DNA from: Acidimicrobiia bacterium | GTDB lineage: Bacteria > Actinomycetota > Acidimicrobiia > Spongiisociales > JAENVV01 | DNA length: 38,117 nt | Direction of reading: 5' to 3' | NCBI GenBank assembly: GCA_024637275.1 | Contig: JAGXFS010000129.1 | Location: 1-38,117, forward strand | In this document: positions 24,827 to 33,893 of the stretch, piece by piece | How positions within the stretch are numbered: the stretch's first letter is position 1 | Layout: every line of letters begins with the position of its first letter | The notes under the pieces: generated by a model | Told to the model about the DNA's origin: nothing | The model's input: only the letters and a program-made list of their open reading frames with translations | Databases searched by the model: none | Program-made: the position numbers and the translations under genes

Positions 24827-25220
24827 ATGAACATCTGTATCAATTGCCGCCATCCATGGGAACCTTGGTCTCCCGATGAGCGCTGCCCCGATTGTGGCGC
24901 GGCACAAGATGCGGGCGGCACGGCGCCAGCAGACCCGTTCGCCGCCGCGAGCTCTCAATCAGATGAAGACGGAAGTTCTAGCTCCGACGAGACACCAAAC
25001 GCCGCCCAGGGACCGCCGCCGCTCCCCCCGCCTGCTGGAGCTTCCTGGGATCTCCGACGCCTGACCCTGCCATTGGTCAGCCCCACTCCGAACTGGAGGC
25101 CCGCACCGACGGTCGGACCCCCAGGTCGGGCATGTCTACCGGGGGGACCACGACATCCGCTGTATCGCCTACGAACCGGGAAGCGACCTCACCGAATCGA
25201 TTCGAAACGCCGCCTATTAG
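24827..25220 (+). pseudogene. Zinc-ribbon protein, coding frame broken twice
   Basis: The gene starts with ATG 24827 and encodes CINCRHPWEP then ERCPDCG, a CxxC...CxxC zinc ribbon, followed by an acidic Ser/Asp/Pro linker. The track frame then continues as unlikely, Arg/Pro-rich sequence. Two one-base deletions would restore a better reading: one in the C-rich stretch near 25024-25056, leading into PDPAIGQPHSELEARTDGRT, and one in the CCCCC at 25118-25122, leading into QVGHVYRGDHDIRCIAYEPG and a TAG at 25218-25220. That TAG overlaps the oppF TAA (TTAG), the same packed convergent ending seen elsewhere here, which supports the corrected frame. The cause is either sequencing error or decay. Function unknown. 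Confidence 0.6.
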
Positions 25221-26221
25221 CCGCCGGTGATCGGCGAAGCTGAATCGCTGGCTACCCGAAGATGACAGGCGACCTGGTGGTTCCCGCCAAGCGGTTCAAG
25301 CCGCGGGTCCTTGACGTCACATAGGCCCCCCTGCGCAATCGGGCACCGGGGGTGAAAATGGCAGCCCGGCGGTGGGTCGAGGGGCGACGGGATTTCGCCC
25401 GCCAGAATCTGCCGATCGCGCGGCCGGTCAGGATCAGGGATGGGAATCGCCGAAAGTAGCGCCTCCGTGTACGGGTGCAGCGGGTTCCGGTACAACGTAT
25501 CTCGGTCCGTCAATTCAACTATTCGCCCGAGGTACATGACGGCCACCCGATTGGAAATGTGTTCGACAACGGCCAGGTTGTGTGCCACGAAGAGCAGTGT
25601 GAGACCAAGTTCGCCCTGGATCTCTTTCAAAAGATTCAGCACCTGGGCTTGCACAGACACGTCCAGAGCCGAGACCGGCTCGTCAGCAATCACCAGATCT
25701 GGTTTCAGAATGAGAGCTCGGGCAATGCCGATGCGCTGACGTTGTCCCCCGGAGAACTCGTGCGGATATCTCCCGGTGTGTCTGGGCTGCAAACCGACCA
25801 GTTCCAGCATCTCTTTGACCCGCTCGTGTCGCTCGTCCTTGTCAGACACTCCGTGGATTCTGAGACCTTCCGAGATCGACTCTCCAACCTGCGTCCGAGG
25901 GTCCAGAGACGAATAAGGATCTTGGAACACGATCTGGACACGCTTGCGGAACGGCTTGAGTGCATTGCCCCGCAGATGAGACATGTCTTGACCATCAAAC
26001 TGGATCGTTCCAGACGTCGGTTCGAGCAGCCTGACCAGGATCCTGGCCAGTGTTGTCTTGCCGCATCCCGACTCGCCCACGAGGCCGAGGGTTTCTCCAC
26101 GTCGAATGTCGAGGTCGACCCCGGCTACGGCATTCACGGTTGCGACCTGCCGATGCAGCAAGCCTCCTCTCACCGGAAACTGCTTCACCAGGTCACGGAT
26201 CTCAACCAGGTTTTCAGCCAT
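25217..26221 (-). CDS. oppF: Peptide ABC transporter ATP-binding protein (OppF/DppF type)
   Basis: This 334-residue ATPase powers the oligopeptide importer. The Walker A ([12 protein letters not shown]), Q-loop ([11 protein letters not shown]), signature ([14 protein letters not shown]) and Walker B ([12 protein letters not shown]) are complete. The C-terminal extension ends with the [19 protein letters not shown] cysteine cluster typical of the OppD/F family. Its ATG lies inside the last codons of oppD (8-base overlap). It is the last gene of the five-gene operon and converges on the zinc-ribbon gene with overlapping stops. Confidence 0.95.
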   Translation of the reverse strand: MAENLVEIRDLVKQFPVRGGLLHRQVATVNAVAGVDLDIRRGETLGLVGESGCGKTTLARILVRLLEPTSGTIQFDGQDMSHLRGNALKPFRKRVQIVFQDPYSSLDPRTQVGESISEGLRIHGVSDKDERHERVKEMLELVGLQPRHTGRYPHEFSGGQRQRIGIARALILKPDLVIADEPVSALDVSVQAQVLNLLKEIQGELGLTLLFVAHNLAVVEHISNRVAVMYLGRIVELTDRDTLYRNPLHPYTEALLSAIPIPDPDRPRDRQILAGEIPSPLDPPPGCHFHPRCPIAQGGLCDVKDPRLEPLGGNHQVACHLRVASDSASPITGG

Positions 26222-27209
26222 CTTCAGGTTCCTCCTGGTACAGCCAGCAGCGCACGTTGTGACCCGGCGAAACTTCTAGGAGTTGCGGCTTGACCTTCGT
26301 GCAGATCTCGAGACCGTTTTGGACGCGCGCCACGCACCGTGACGCAAATCGACAACCGCTCGGCAAATCAATAAGCGATGGCACCACCCCGGGGATGGTC
26401 TCGAGACGCTCTTTCAATCTACCAAGCACCGGAATAGAACCCACCAAACCCTGGGTGTAAGGATGCAAGGGTTCGCTGAAGATGCGCCGTACGTTGGTCT
26501 GTTCCACAACCTCGCCTGCGTACATCACCGCGACCTCGTGCGCCATTTCAGCAACGACCCCGAGATCGTGCGTGATGAGAACCACCGCGGTGTTCGATGA
26601 CTTCTGGAGGTCGCGCATGAGGTCAAGAATCTGCGCCTGGATGGTGACATCGAGAGCGGTCGTTGGTTCGTCTGCGATCAAGAGTTCGGGCTCACAGGCC
26701 AACGCCATGGCGATCATGATCCGTTGGGCCATGCCTCCGGATAGCTCATGGGGATACGCAGCCGCCCGCCGCTTCGGGTCGGGAATGCCGACTTTGGCGA
26801 GCATTTCGACGACCTTCTCCTCCTCGACGTCCTTGGCCCAGTCACGATGAAGCTCAAAGACTTCCCTGATCTGAGCTCCGGCCCGATAGACCGGATTGAG
26901 GGCGGATCCTGGTTGTTGGAAGATCATCGAGATGTGATCACCGCGCAGCTCTCGAAGCTGTTTCCGTTTCATGGCTGCCAGATTTTCACCGTTGAACAGA
27001 ACCTCGCCGGCGACAATCTCTCCCGGGTGCGAAATCAAACCGATGATCGAAAGAGCAGTTACAGACTTACCGCAGCCAGATTCGCCGACCACGCCCAGAA
27101 CCTCACCGCGGTTTACTCGTAGGTCGACCCCATCGACTGCTTTTACAACACCATCTCTCGTATCGAAGTGAGTCTTGAGACCACGAATCTCTAACAACGG
27201 CTCGGTCAT
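26214..27209 (-). CDS. oppD: Peptide ABC transporter ATP-binding protein (OppD/DppD type)
   Basis: This is the second ATPase of the importer, 331 residues when started at ATG 27207-27209. It has Walker A ([12 protein letters not shown]), signature ([14 protein letters not shown]), Walker B ([12 protein letters not shown]) and the C-terminal cysteine-containing extension ([14 protein letters not shown]). The track ORF runs 50 residues further upstream into oppC, but the family begins at [11 protein letters not shown]. The ATG overlaps the oppC stop by four bases (ATGA), so translation is coupled. OppD and OppF normally form a heterodimer. Confidence 0.95.
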   Translation of the reverse strand: MTEPLLEIRGLKTHFDTRDGVVKAVDGVDLRVNRGEVLGVVGESGCGKSVTALSIIGLISHPGEIVAGEVLFNGENLAAMKRKQLRELRGDHISMIFQQPGSALNPVYRAGAQIREVFELHRDWAKDVEEEKVVEMLAKVGIPDPKRRAAAYPHELSGGMAQRIMIAMALACEPELLIADEPTTALDVTIQAQILDLMRDLQKSSNTAVVLITHDLGVVAEMAHEVAVMYAGEVVEQTNVRRIFSEPLHPYTQGLVGSIPVLGRLKERLETIPGVVPSLIDLPSGCRFASRCVARVQNGLEICTKVKPQLLEVSPGHNVRCWLYQEEPEDG

Positions 27210-28168
27210 CGGTTCAAAGTTGGGTCGAGAGCATCGCGCAGGCCGTCGCCCATCAAGTTGAACCCAAGCACGGTGAGCATGATGGCCAGCCCGGGAAAGA
27301 ATACGAGGTGCGGAGCGGTGAACACCTGGTTGCGTTCCGATGCCAACATCGAGCCCCACTCGGCCGTCGGTGGCTGCGCACCCAGGCCAAGAAAGGACAA
27401 ACCGGCTGCTTCGAGGATGGCGGTCGCGACGCCAAGCGTCGCCAGAACTACCAGAGGGGTAAGAGCATTGGGGAGCACCCGACGGAGCAAGATGTGCATG
27501 GGGGACGCTCCAAGAGCCCGAGATGCCGAGACGTAGTCAGCCTCTTTGAGGCCAAGGACCTGGGCGCGGGTAACCCGTGCATATTGGGGAATCGTAACGA
27601 TGGCGATGGCAATGAGGGCATTACGGAGGCCCGGGCCGAGGACCGCAACGATGGCGATGGCGAGCAGGAGTGAAGGGAACCCGAGGATCACATCCATAAA
27701 ACGCATGGCGATGTTGTCGAACCAACCACCCAAATAACCGGCGACAGCACCGATCGAAGCGCCAATCACCAGCGCCAAGGTGACGGTGAAGAACCCGAGC
27801 GTCAAACTGACCCTCGAGCCGTAAATCACCCTTGAGAATTCGTCACGGACATTGCCGTCCAGACCGAGAATGTGCTGCGGGCTGGCCTCATCGCACCCGA
27901 GCAGGTGAATACACGGAGGTCCATAGCGGCTGACGTCTTCTTTCCCGATAAGAATCTCAGTCGGTCCATAGGGAGCGAGGAGCGGGGCGAAGATCGCCAC
28001 GAGAATGAGGAACACGACAATCCCGAGTCCAATCATCCCTGACTTTCTTCCGCGGAAGCGGCGCAGGGCCAGGCGCCACTGCGTGAGGGGCTTCTCGAAG
28101 AGACGCGTCGAATCAGCGGCTTCCGCCTGTAACTGATCAAGGGCTTCCTTGCGGCTCATCATCTTCAT
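27206..28168 (-). CDS. oppC: Peptide ABC transporter permease (OppC/DppC type)
   Basis: This 320-residue inner-membrane permease has an N-terminal helix (IGLGIVVFLILVAIFAPLLAPYGP), an outside loop of about 55 residues, and five further helices. The EAA loop, which contacts the ATPases, is visible as SASRALGASPMHILLRRVLPN. The outside loop contains two cysteines (CIHLLGCDE), a frequent feature in actinobacterial members. Its start overlaps the oppB stop (ATGA) and its stop overlaps the oppD start. Confidence 0.95.
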   Translation of the reverse strand: MKMMSRKEALDQLQAEAADSTRLFEKPLTQWRLALRRFRGRKSGMIGLGIVVFLILVAIFAPLLAPYGPTEILIGKEDVSRYGPPCIHLLGCDEASPQHILGLDGNVRDEFSRVIYGSRVSLTLGFFTVTLALVIGASIGAVAGYLGGWFDNIAMRFMDVILGFPSLLLAIAIVAVLGPGLRNALIAIAIVTIPQYARVTRAQVLGLKEADYVSASRALGASPMHILLRRVLPNALTPLVVLATLGVATAILEAAGLSFLGLGAQPPTAEWGSMLASERNQVFTAPHLVFFPGLAIMLTVLGFNLMGDGLRDALDPTLNR

Positions 28169-29244
28169 TCGAGGCGAATCCTCGGATCCAGGTAGGCGTA
28201 TGACAAGTCAACCAACAGGTTCACGAGCACATATCCCGCGGCGACCACGACGGTGAACCCCTGGACAATCGCGTAGTCGCGACCCTGGATCGCGTCGAAT
28301 AGCGCCCGGCCAACCCCGGCCAGATTGAACACCGTCTCGGTGAGAACCGCCCCTCCCAACAAGGCACCCAGCTGGAGTCCGACGATCGTGACTACTGGAA
28401 GAAGGGCATTTCGGAACGCATGTTTTCCGACTACCGCTGCGTCGCCAACCCCCTTGGCCCGGGCCGTACGAATGTAATCCTTGCCCATCACCTCGAGCAA
28501 CGAACTGCGGGTGATTCGGGCAATGATCGACAACGGGATCGTCGCAAGGGCCACGGCAGGCAGAATCATGTGCTTGACCGCATCCCAGAAGACTGTCCAC
28601 TGCCCGGTGATGAGATTGTTGAACAGATAGTGATTCGCGATGTATTCGTGGGTCTTGGCCGTGAGGCTGCCAGGTTCTAGATCCCAGCCCCAAACCTCAA
28701 AATAGGGAGTCGAAAACACGCCGGCACTGAGCCGCCCCGACGGTGGGAGCGCGAACGGAGTATCGCGCAGGACGAGCGCGAATATATACGCCAACATCAG
28801 ACCAAGCCAAAAGACCGGCATCGAAACGCCCACGTTGGCAAGCGCCATGGTGGCGGTATCCGCGACAGAGTTATGACGCCGGGCGGCCAGAACTCCCAAA
28901 GGAACCCCGACCAAAACCGCGAGAGCCAGTCCGATCATTGCCAGCTCAGTTGTGAGAGGTAGACGTTCGATCAACATCTGGTTGACGGGCCTTGAGAATC
29001 TGATCGACTCGCCGAGATTGAACGTCGCCACGTTCTTCATATAGAGGCCCAACTGGACGTAGACCGGTTCGTTGAGGCCATTCGCCTCATTGAAACGCTC
29101 ACAGGCCGCCACAGTGGCACGCTCCCCCAACAAGGAGGTGCAGGGATCGCCCGGGATCGCCCGTATGAGCAGAAACACCACGAGCACGATCCCGAAGAGA
29201 ACCGGGATAGCGAGCAAGATGCGTCGAATGATGTAGTTGATCAT
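28165..29244 (-). CDS. oppB: Peptide ABC transporter permease (OppB/DppB type)
   Basis: This 359-residue permease begins with the family's usual MINYIIRRILLAIPVLFGIV and contains the AIPGDPC loop, six predicted helices and the EAA-type motif YIRTARAKGVGDAAVVGKHAFRN (shortened here to its core). I start it at ATG 29242-29244. The track's seven extra residues lie in the hairpin that separates oppA from oppB. An insertion of about 60 residues between helices (around TPYFEVWGWDLEPGS) is longer than in E. coli DppB but common in actinobacteria. Confidence 0.94.
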   Translation of the reverse strand: MINYIIRRILLAIPVLFGIVLVVFLLIRAIPGDPCTSLLGERATVAACERFNEANGLNEPVYVQLGLYMKNVATFNLGESIRFSRPVNQMLIERLPLTTELAMIGLALAVLVGVPLGVLAARRHNSVADTATMALANVGVSMPVFWLGLMLAYIFALVLRDTPFALPPSGRLSAGVFSTPYFEVWGWDLEPGSLTAKTHEYIANHYLFNNLITGQWTVFWDAVKHMILPAVALATIPLSIIARITRSSLLEVMGKDYIRTARAKGVGDAAVVGKHAFRNALLPVVTIVGLQLGALLGGAVLTETVFNLAGVGRALFDAIQGRDYAIVQGFTVVVAAGYVLVNLLVDLSYAYLDPRIRLE

Positions 29245-29260
29245 CGGAGCGTCAGGATAG

Positions 29261-29293
29261 AGCAAGGGGGAGGCCGGTGGCCTCCCCCTTGCT
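29261..29293 (-). other. Strong intercistronic hairpin between oppA and oppB
   Basis: AGCAAGGGGGAGGCC and its perfect 15-base reverse complement flank a three-base loop. It lies between the oppA stop (29317) and the oppB start (29244) and has no U-tract. This location is usual for a hairpin that stabilises the oppA message or lets only part of the transcripts continue, so that the binding protein exceeds the permeases. Confidence 0.75.
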
Positions 29294-29316
29294 AGATAAC
29301 TGGATTACTTGGTCGA

Positions 29317-31020
29317 TTACTCCTCGACGTTGATGAGGCCCCAGAGGTAGTCGTAGTACTCGAACACACCGCTGTTGCCCGAATGCAACGGCGAAGCTGC
29401 ATCCAAACCGGCGGTGAATGTCGCCACGACATCGTTGGCATCGAAGGCCGACCCATCGTGGAACACAACACCGGAACGCAAATTACACGTCCAACTGGTC
29501 AGTTCGTCGTTGGCGACACACTCGGTGGCCAGTTGCGGCTGCACCGAACCATCCGGGGTGTACGAATACAGCCCCTCAATGATCTGGCCACAGGCCCGCA
29601 GCGACTCCCCATCTGTCTCATCGGCGCAGTACAACGAAATAGGCTCGTTGCCCTGCATGAACACCAGGGTGTCCTTGCCGTTGTTCCAGAGGCTGAACTG
29701 TACGTCGCCCCATGGCGGAGCGTAGGCACCCTCAACCGACGCCTGCGCTGCATAGCTGGCAGCCGAATGCGAGATCGGCACCATTGGCACCAGTTCCTTG
29801 ATCGCATTGTTGGCGTCCGCATAGAGAGGCGCAGCCTCGGCGGCACTTGCCAGCTTGGACGCTGCTTCCAACGGTTCGTAGATCTCCGGATAGCCGTCGC
29901 CGAACTGAGCGTTCGAGGCTGCGAAGTGGAAATCGAGGAAGTTGGTCACGTGCGGATAGTCACCCGTCCAACCAAGCAAATGGATGCCGTCGTAGCCACC
30001 AGCCGATGACGTCTGAATGAACTCACCAGACTCGACTACAACAACCTCAGCATCAATATTCAGGTTGGTCTTCAGCTGATCCTGAATGTCGGCAGCCACA
30101 TCTCCCGGCGTTGGGAGATACCCACGAGTTACATCGCGGTAGTAGATCTTCGTCGAGAAGCCGTCTGCCAGGCCAGCCTCCGCAAGGAGTGCCTTGGCGG
30201 CGTCGACGTCGAAGTCGTACCACGAGTCACCTTCACAACCGTTCTCAACCGAGCAAGGCGTGAAGTGGGAAGCGGTCTCTGAACCCGCTGGATAGAAGGT
30301 ATCGATAATCCGCTGACGGTCGATGCCCAGCGCGACAGCCTTGCGAACATTTGCATCGTCCCACGGAGCGAACGTGTTCGTGAACCCCATGTAGAAGATG
30401 TTTGGTTCTGGCTTGTCGAGCAGCACGAGATTCGGATCGGCTTCGATTGTCGCCAGGTCCTCGGTGCCCGGGAACGTGATTCCGTCAACCTGGAGCGACT
30501 GAAGCTCCAACAACCGACCAGCACTCTCCGTCGCCCAACGCAAGACAGCCGTCTGCGAAGGAGCTAGATCGCCGTAGTAGGCGTCGTTACGCGAGAAGAT
30601 TACCGAGTCGCCTCGCACCCATTCCTGGAGTGCGTACGGTCCGGTACCGATCGGGTTGTCAAGGGGCGCACCGCCGGTTGCTTCGAGATGCTCTGATGGC
30701 TGAATGCCGAATACACCGAAGGCAAGTTTCGCCAAGAAGGCCGGGTCGGGCGAACACAGCTCAAACTGCACCGTCAGTTCGTCGACTGCGGTGATCGTGT
30801 TAACTTTACCGCCATAGTCACAGCCACCCGCGTCGAGGACCGCACCCATAAAATCAGGTGATGGCTCGGCTGGTTGGGTTGTGTCCGGGCTCGCGGCGAC
30901 CGTCGTGGTCGTTTCTTCGCCACTTGCAGCTGCGGTGGTGTCCGTTGTAGAGCCTCCGCAGGCCGCAGCTATTAGCGCGAGGGCCAACAGCAACGAAAAT
31001 AGTGATAGGTGTCTCTTCAT
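29317..31020 (-). CDS. oppA: Peptide-binding lipoprotein, circularly permuted SBP_bac_5 family
   Basis: This 567-residue lipoprotein has a signal and lipobox (LIAAAC, Cys21) and a Thr-rich linker to about residue 52. The following order is unusual. Residues 56-447 correspond to the part of DppA/OppA that begins about 120 residues into the mature protein (VDELTVQFELCSPDPAFLAKL, NPIGTGPYALQEW). They run to the usual C-terminus (VPMVPISHSAASY...WGDVQFSLW). Residues 448-567 then hold what is normally the N-terminus: DTLVFMQGNEPISL, IIEGLYSYTPDG, PQLATECV, LRSGVVFHDGSAFDANDVVATF. The ORF is continuous, with GGAGG before ATG 31020. It should deliver peptides to OppBCDF. Eight cysteines after the lipobox suggest disulfides. 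Confidence 0.93.
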   Translation of the reverse strand: MKRHLSLFSLLLALALIAAACGGSTTDTTAAASGEETTTTVAASPDTTQPAEPSPDFMGAVLDAGGCDYGGKVNTITAVDELTVQFELCSPDPAFLAKLAFGVFGIQPSEHLEATGGAPLDNPIGTGPYALQEWVRGDSVIFSRNDAYYGDLAPSQTAVLRWATESAGRLLELQSLQVDGITFPGTEDLATIEADPNLVLLDKPEPNIFYMGFTNTFAPWDDANVRKAVALGIDRQRIIDTFYPAGSETASHFTPCSVENGCEGDSWYDFDVDAAKALLAEAGLADGFSTKIYYRDVTRGYLPTPGDVAADIQDQLKTNLNIDAEVVVVESGEFIQTSSAGGYDGIHLLGWTGDYPHVTNFLDFHFAASNAQFGDGYPEIYEPLEAASKLASAAEAAPLYADANNAIKELVPMVPISHSAASYAAQASVEGAYAPPWGDVQFSLWNNGKDTLVFMQGNEPISLYCADETDGESLRACGQIIEGLYSYTPDGSVQPQLATECVANDELTSWTCNLRSGVVFHDGSAFDANDVVATFTAGLDAASPLHSGNSGVFEYYDYLWGLINVEE

Positions 31021-31036
31021 TTGTTCCTCCATATGA

Positions 31037-31067
31037 ACGCTCGCTAAAGGAGCGTGCCAACAAACTA
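31037..31067 (-). promoter_or_regulatory. oppA leader: -10 box and hairpin
   Basis: Minus-strand TAGTTT (31067-31062) is a TANNNT -10 box about 40 bases before the start codon. ACGCTC-GCTAAAG-GAGCGT (31037-31055) would form a hairpin at the 5' end of the message. The remaining 170 bases up to the hydrolase stop (31237) hold no gene that I can see. Confidence 0.4.
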
Positions 31068-31236
31068 GTCGTTTAACCGGCCAGTGCCCATCCGAATCGT
31101 CTGGCCACGGGAACGGATTCACCCAGGACACAAGCCGTCCATGCTGATCGAAAACGCCGCATTCCGATGGGGAACGAAGCGATGGAGCGTCCCTACCCAG
31201 ACGCCAGTTCACGCCTCTTCGGCGACCAGCGGCCGA

Positions 31237-32034
31237 TCACGTCGAACTGAGGAACTCCGTCAGATATTTGGTGACCTGATCCGGAGCTTCGGCCAATATC
31301 GAGTGCCCGACATTCGGGAGGACCACAACCGTGGACCCGGCAACGGTGGATGCCACCTGCTGACCCGACGCTGGCGGGGTCATCTTGTCGTCACTGCCGA
31401 GGAGGAGTAGCGCAGGGACGCTCACTTTGCCGGCGGCGTCGAGGATCGAGCCGCGATTCATGCAAGCCAGGAACCCGGCATACAACACGCCCGGAGCGGA
31501 CCGTTCCACCACCCGCTTCGACCCGCCCACCATCCATGACCCTGGTTGCCGGTGACCTCCCCGGTGGCCCTGACTTGAGTGCGACCAGCCCACCATGAGA
31601 TCGATCGCGTGCTGCTCGTCTGCTTCAGCCGCAGCCAGCATCTGGGGATGAACCGGCATCTCGACCGAGACACCGACCAAAACGAGTTTGTCGACGAGGT
31701 CCGGGTGATCCGCGGCGCACTGGATGGCAACGAGTGAACCCATCGAGTGACCGACCAATGTGGCTGAGGTAGCCCCAACCGCCCGAATCACGTCGGCCAC
31801 CCAGTCGGCCATCTCCTCAACGGTGGCCAAGGGTGGGCCCTCTGACCCGCCATGGCCGGGAAAGTCAAGGGCCAGGACTGAGAAACCGTGATGAGCGAGA
31901 TAGCGAGTTTGAAGAACCCAAATCGTGCGATCCTGACCGGCACCGTGCAACAACACGAGGAGCGGCTTGGCAGGTTCAATCGGACGACCTCCGGTGGCTG
32001 CAAACACCCGCTTGTCGCCGACCGTGATGTCCAT
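31237..32034 (-). CDS. Alpha/beta-fold hydrolase
   Basis: This 265-residue hydrolase begins at ATG 32032-32034. The track's first 15 residues are in the preceding gene. The oxyanion segment LLVLLHGAGQDRTIW, the nucleophile elbow GHSMGS, the acid in GSDDKMTP and the histidine in VGHSIL make a full catalytic triad. The substrate is unknown; esterase, lipase and C-C hydrolase members look alike at this level. It starts four bases after the second metY paralogue, so the two are probably one operon. Confidence 0.88.
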   Translation of the reverse strand: MDITVGDKRVFAATGGRPIEPAKPLLVLLHGAGQDRTIWVLQTRYLAHHGFSVLALDFPGHGGSEGPPLATVEEMADWVADVIRAVGATSATLVGHSMGSLVAIQCAADHPDLVDKLVLVGVSVEMPVHPQMLAAAEADEQHAIDLMVGWSHSSQGHRGGHRQPGSWMVGGSKRVVERSAPGVLYAGFLACMNRGSILDAAGKVSVPALLLLGSDDKMTPPASGQQVASTVAGSTVVVLPNVGHSILAEAPDQVTKYLTEFLSST

Positions 32035-32038
32035 GCGA

Positions 32039-33331
32039 TTACTTCTTCGACGCCCGTAGCGCGCGCCTGAGGTCACCAATCAGATCCTCGATCGACTCCA
32101 TGCCAACCGAGAGGCGGATCAGGTCTTCACTGATGCCGGCGGCTTCCAGGTCCTTGGCAGACATTTGCTGGTGGGTCGTCGATCCCGGGTGAATCACCAG
32201 GGATTTGGCGTCTCCCACATTGGCCAGATGGGAAAAGACGCTGACGGCTTCGATGAACTTGCGCCCTGCCTCACGACCACCCTTGATCCCGAACGAGAAG
32301 ATCGCGCCTGGCCCCTTGGGGAGCATCTGTTGGGCGCGAGCGTGGTCAGGATGGGACTCCAGGGTCGGATACGAAACCCATTCGACCTCGGGAGCTGCGT
32401 CGAGGAATTCAGCGACAGCCACGGCATTGGCCACGTGCCGTTCCATCCGGATGGGAAGGGTTTCGAGTCCTAGCAACATGTAGAAGGCGTTCTGAGGACT
32501 CATTGAAGCTCCGAAATCACGCAGTCCCTCCGCTCGGGCACGTGACATGAAAGCCGCGGGCCCATACTCTTCGGAAAAATCAATGCCGTGATATCCCTCA
32601 TATGGCTCGGTGAGGGTGGGGAATTTGCCAGACTTCTCCCAGTCGAAGGTTCCTCCGTCCACAATAACTCCCCCGATCGCCACACCGTGCCCGCCAATAA
32701 ATTTGGTAGCGGAGTTCATAACAATGTCGGCTCCCCATTCGATCGGCCGACAGAGATAGGGCGAGGCGAACGTGTTATCGACCATCAGCGGCAGGCCTTC
32801 GGCGTGGGCAAGATCAGCTACCGCCTGCATGTCCATGATTTCCAGGCCCGGATTGCCGAGCGTTTCACCATAAACCAGCCGGGTGTCGTCGGTGATGGCG
32901 TCGGCGAACTCATCCGTGTTGCGAGGGTTGACGAAGGTGGTCGTAATCCCGAAGCGCGGCAAAGTGAGGTTGAACATGTTGTGCGAGCCGCCATAGATCG
33001 AACCCGATGCCACGATGTGCCCGCCTTGCCCCATGAGGGTGGCAACGGCGAGAAACAGTGCGGCCTGACCGGAAGCTGTGGCCACCGCCCCGACCCCACC
33101 TTCAAGGGCAGCCATGCGCTCTTCGAATGCCGCCACGGTCGGGTTCGAGATACGCGAATAGATATGGCCAGGGGTCTCAAGGTTGAATAGGGACGCAGCA
33201 TGGTCAACGGAGTCAAACAAGTACGACGTGGTCATGTAGATCGGCTGTGCCCGAGCCCCGTACGTTTCATCGGGCCGCTGGCCAGCATGCAGCGCCAACG
33301 TCTCGAACCCAAGGCCCTCCGGTGTGATCAT
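32039..33331 (-). CDS. O-acetylhomoserine sulfhydrylase-like PLP enzyme (second paralogue)
   Basis: This 430-residue Cys/Met metabolism PLP enzyme is closely related to the metY product at 23-24 kb. It has [14 protein letters not shown]-like start residues, [17 protein letters not shown] and the PLP lysine in [10 protein letters not shown]. MetY is the likely assignment, but a different substrate is possible given that the riboswitch-controlled copy exists. There is no riboswitch upstream. TAGCCT lies six bases before the ATG, indicating a leaderless message. It is followed at four bases by an alpha/beta hydrolase gene. Confidence 0.88.
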   Translation of the reverse strand: MITPEGLGFETLALHAGQRPDETYGARAQPIYMTTSYLFDSVDHAASLFNLETPGHIYSRISNPTVAAFEERMAALEGGVGAVATASGQAALFLAVATLMGQGGHIVASGSIYGGSHNMFNLTLPRFGITTTFVNPRNTDEFADAITDDTRLVYGETLGNPGLEIMDMQAVADLAHAEGLPLMVDNTFASPYLCRPIEWGADIVMNSATKFIGGHGVAIGGVIVDGGTFDWEKSGKFPTLTEPYEGYHGIDFSEEYGPAAFMSRARAEGLRDFGASMSPQNAFYMLLGLETLPIRMERHVANAVAVAEFLDAAPEVEWVSYPTLESHPDHARAQQMLPKGPGAIFSFGIKGGREAGRKFIEAVSVFSHLANVGDAKSLVIHPGSTTHQQMSAKDLEAAGISEDLIRLSVGMESIEDLIGDLRRALRASKK

Positions 33332-33337
33332 TAGGTG

Positions 33338-33343
33338 AGGCTA
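33338..33343 (-). promoter_or_regulatory. Leaderless -10 box for the second metY-like gene
   Basis: TAGCCT on the minus strand ends six bases before ATG 33331. It is the same box and spacing as in front of the DUF456 gene. Confidence 0.6.
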
Positions 33344-33440
33344 TCACCCGGACTCGGGACCTAACCTGACAAGGAGCGAGTCTTAGGCCTCTGGTCCTTT
33401 CCTTCTGATCGGCACATCCTCAGAGTTGAAGGAGGTCGTC

Positions 33441-33830
33441 ATGGAAACTCTCGACACCGTTTTAGTCGACTGCGCATCGGACCGTTCAACGCAAGCCAAC
33501 CTCTTAGAGCGCCTTGGCCATCATGTTGAGGTCTGCCCCGGGCCTGCTCATGCCACGCTCTGCCCGATTCTCAAGGGTGAGTTCTGCGAAAAAGTGGCGG
33601 CGGCTGGCGGGGTGATTTTCGATCTGGATCTTGATCGAGCGCAGCATCGAGCGATCCTCGCCAAGTACCAGGAGATCCTTGGCCCCGACATCCCAATCCG
33701 GGCGGTGGTGCGCCCCGAAGATGTGGAAAAATACGCCGATTTACTCGCTGGCGTTCAAGTATGGACTCACGAACCCACCGCGAGCGACATCGACGGATTC
33801 GCCGCCCTTATTGAGTCTGTCGAGGACTAG
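33441..33830 (+). CDS. Unrecognised 129-residue protein
   Basis: This soluble-looking acidic protein of 129 residues starts at ATG 33441, five bases after a perfect AAGGAGG ribosome binding site; the track's GTG/ATG five codons earlier overlaps that site. The alternating pattern (DTVLVDCAS, GVIFDLDLDRAQHRAILAKYQ, PIRAVVRPED, VQVWTHEPTASDIDGF) resembles a receiver-like alpha/beta fold, but the usual phosphoacceptor arrangement is not clear. It has four cysteines (VDCAS, VEVCPGP, ATLCPI, GEFCEK). The 5' leader of about 65 bases follows a TAACCT box at 33362. The function is unknown. Confidence 0.72.
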   Translation: METLDTVLVDCASDRSTQANLLERLGHHVEVCPGPAHATLCPILKGEFCEKVAAAGGVIFDLDLDRAQHRAILAKYQEILGPDIPIRAVVRPEDVEKYADLLAGVQVWTHEPTASDIDGFAALIESVED

Positions 33831-33893
33831 CCTCAACTCTGAAGTCGTCAGAGGAACACCGAATCTCTTACGGTGGCGCATCGTCGGGCCCAT

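Noticed and set aside
25475-26293. 272-residue plus-strand ORF opposite oppF
   Set aside because: It is an antisense shadow of a high-GC ATPase gene without protein-like features.
29317-29679. The C-terminal DppA-like segment as a separate partial binding-protein gene
   Set aside because: It has no start codon context of its own, is in frame with the rest, and is missing from the usual position in the same protein. A circular permutation explains all of it.
29317-31212. The long N-terminal extension of oppA in the ORF track (MNWRLGRD...)
   Set aside because: A lipoprotein signal and a strong ribosome binding site begin at ATG 31020, and the 64 residues upstream do not look like protein.
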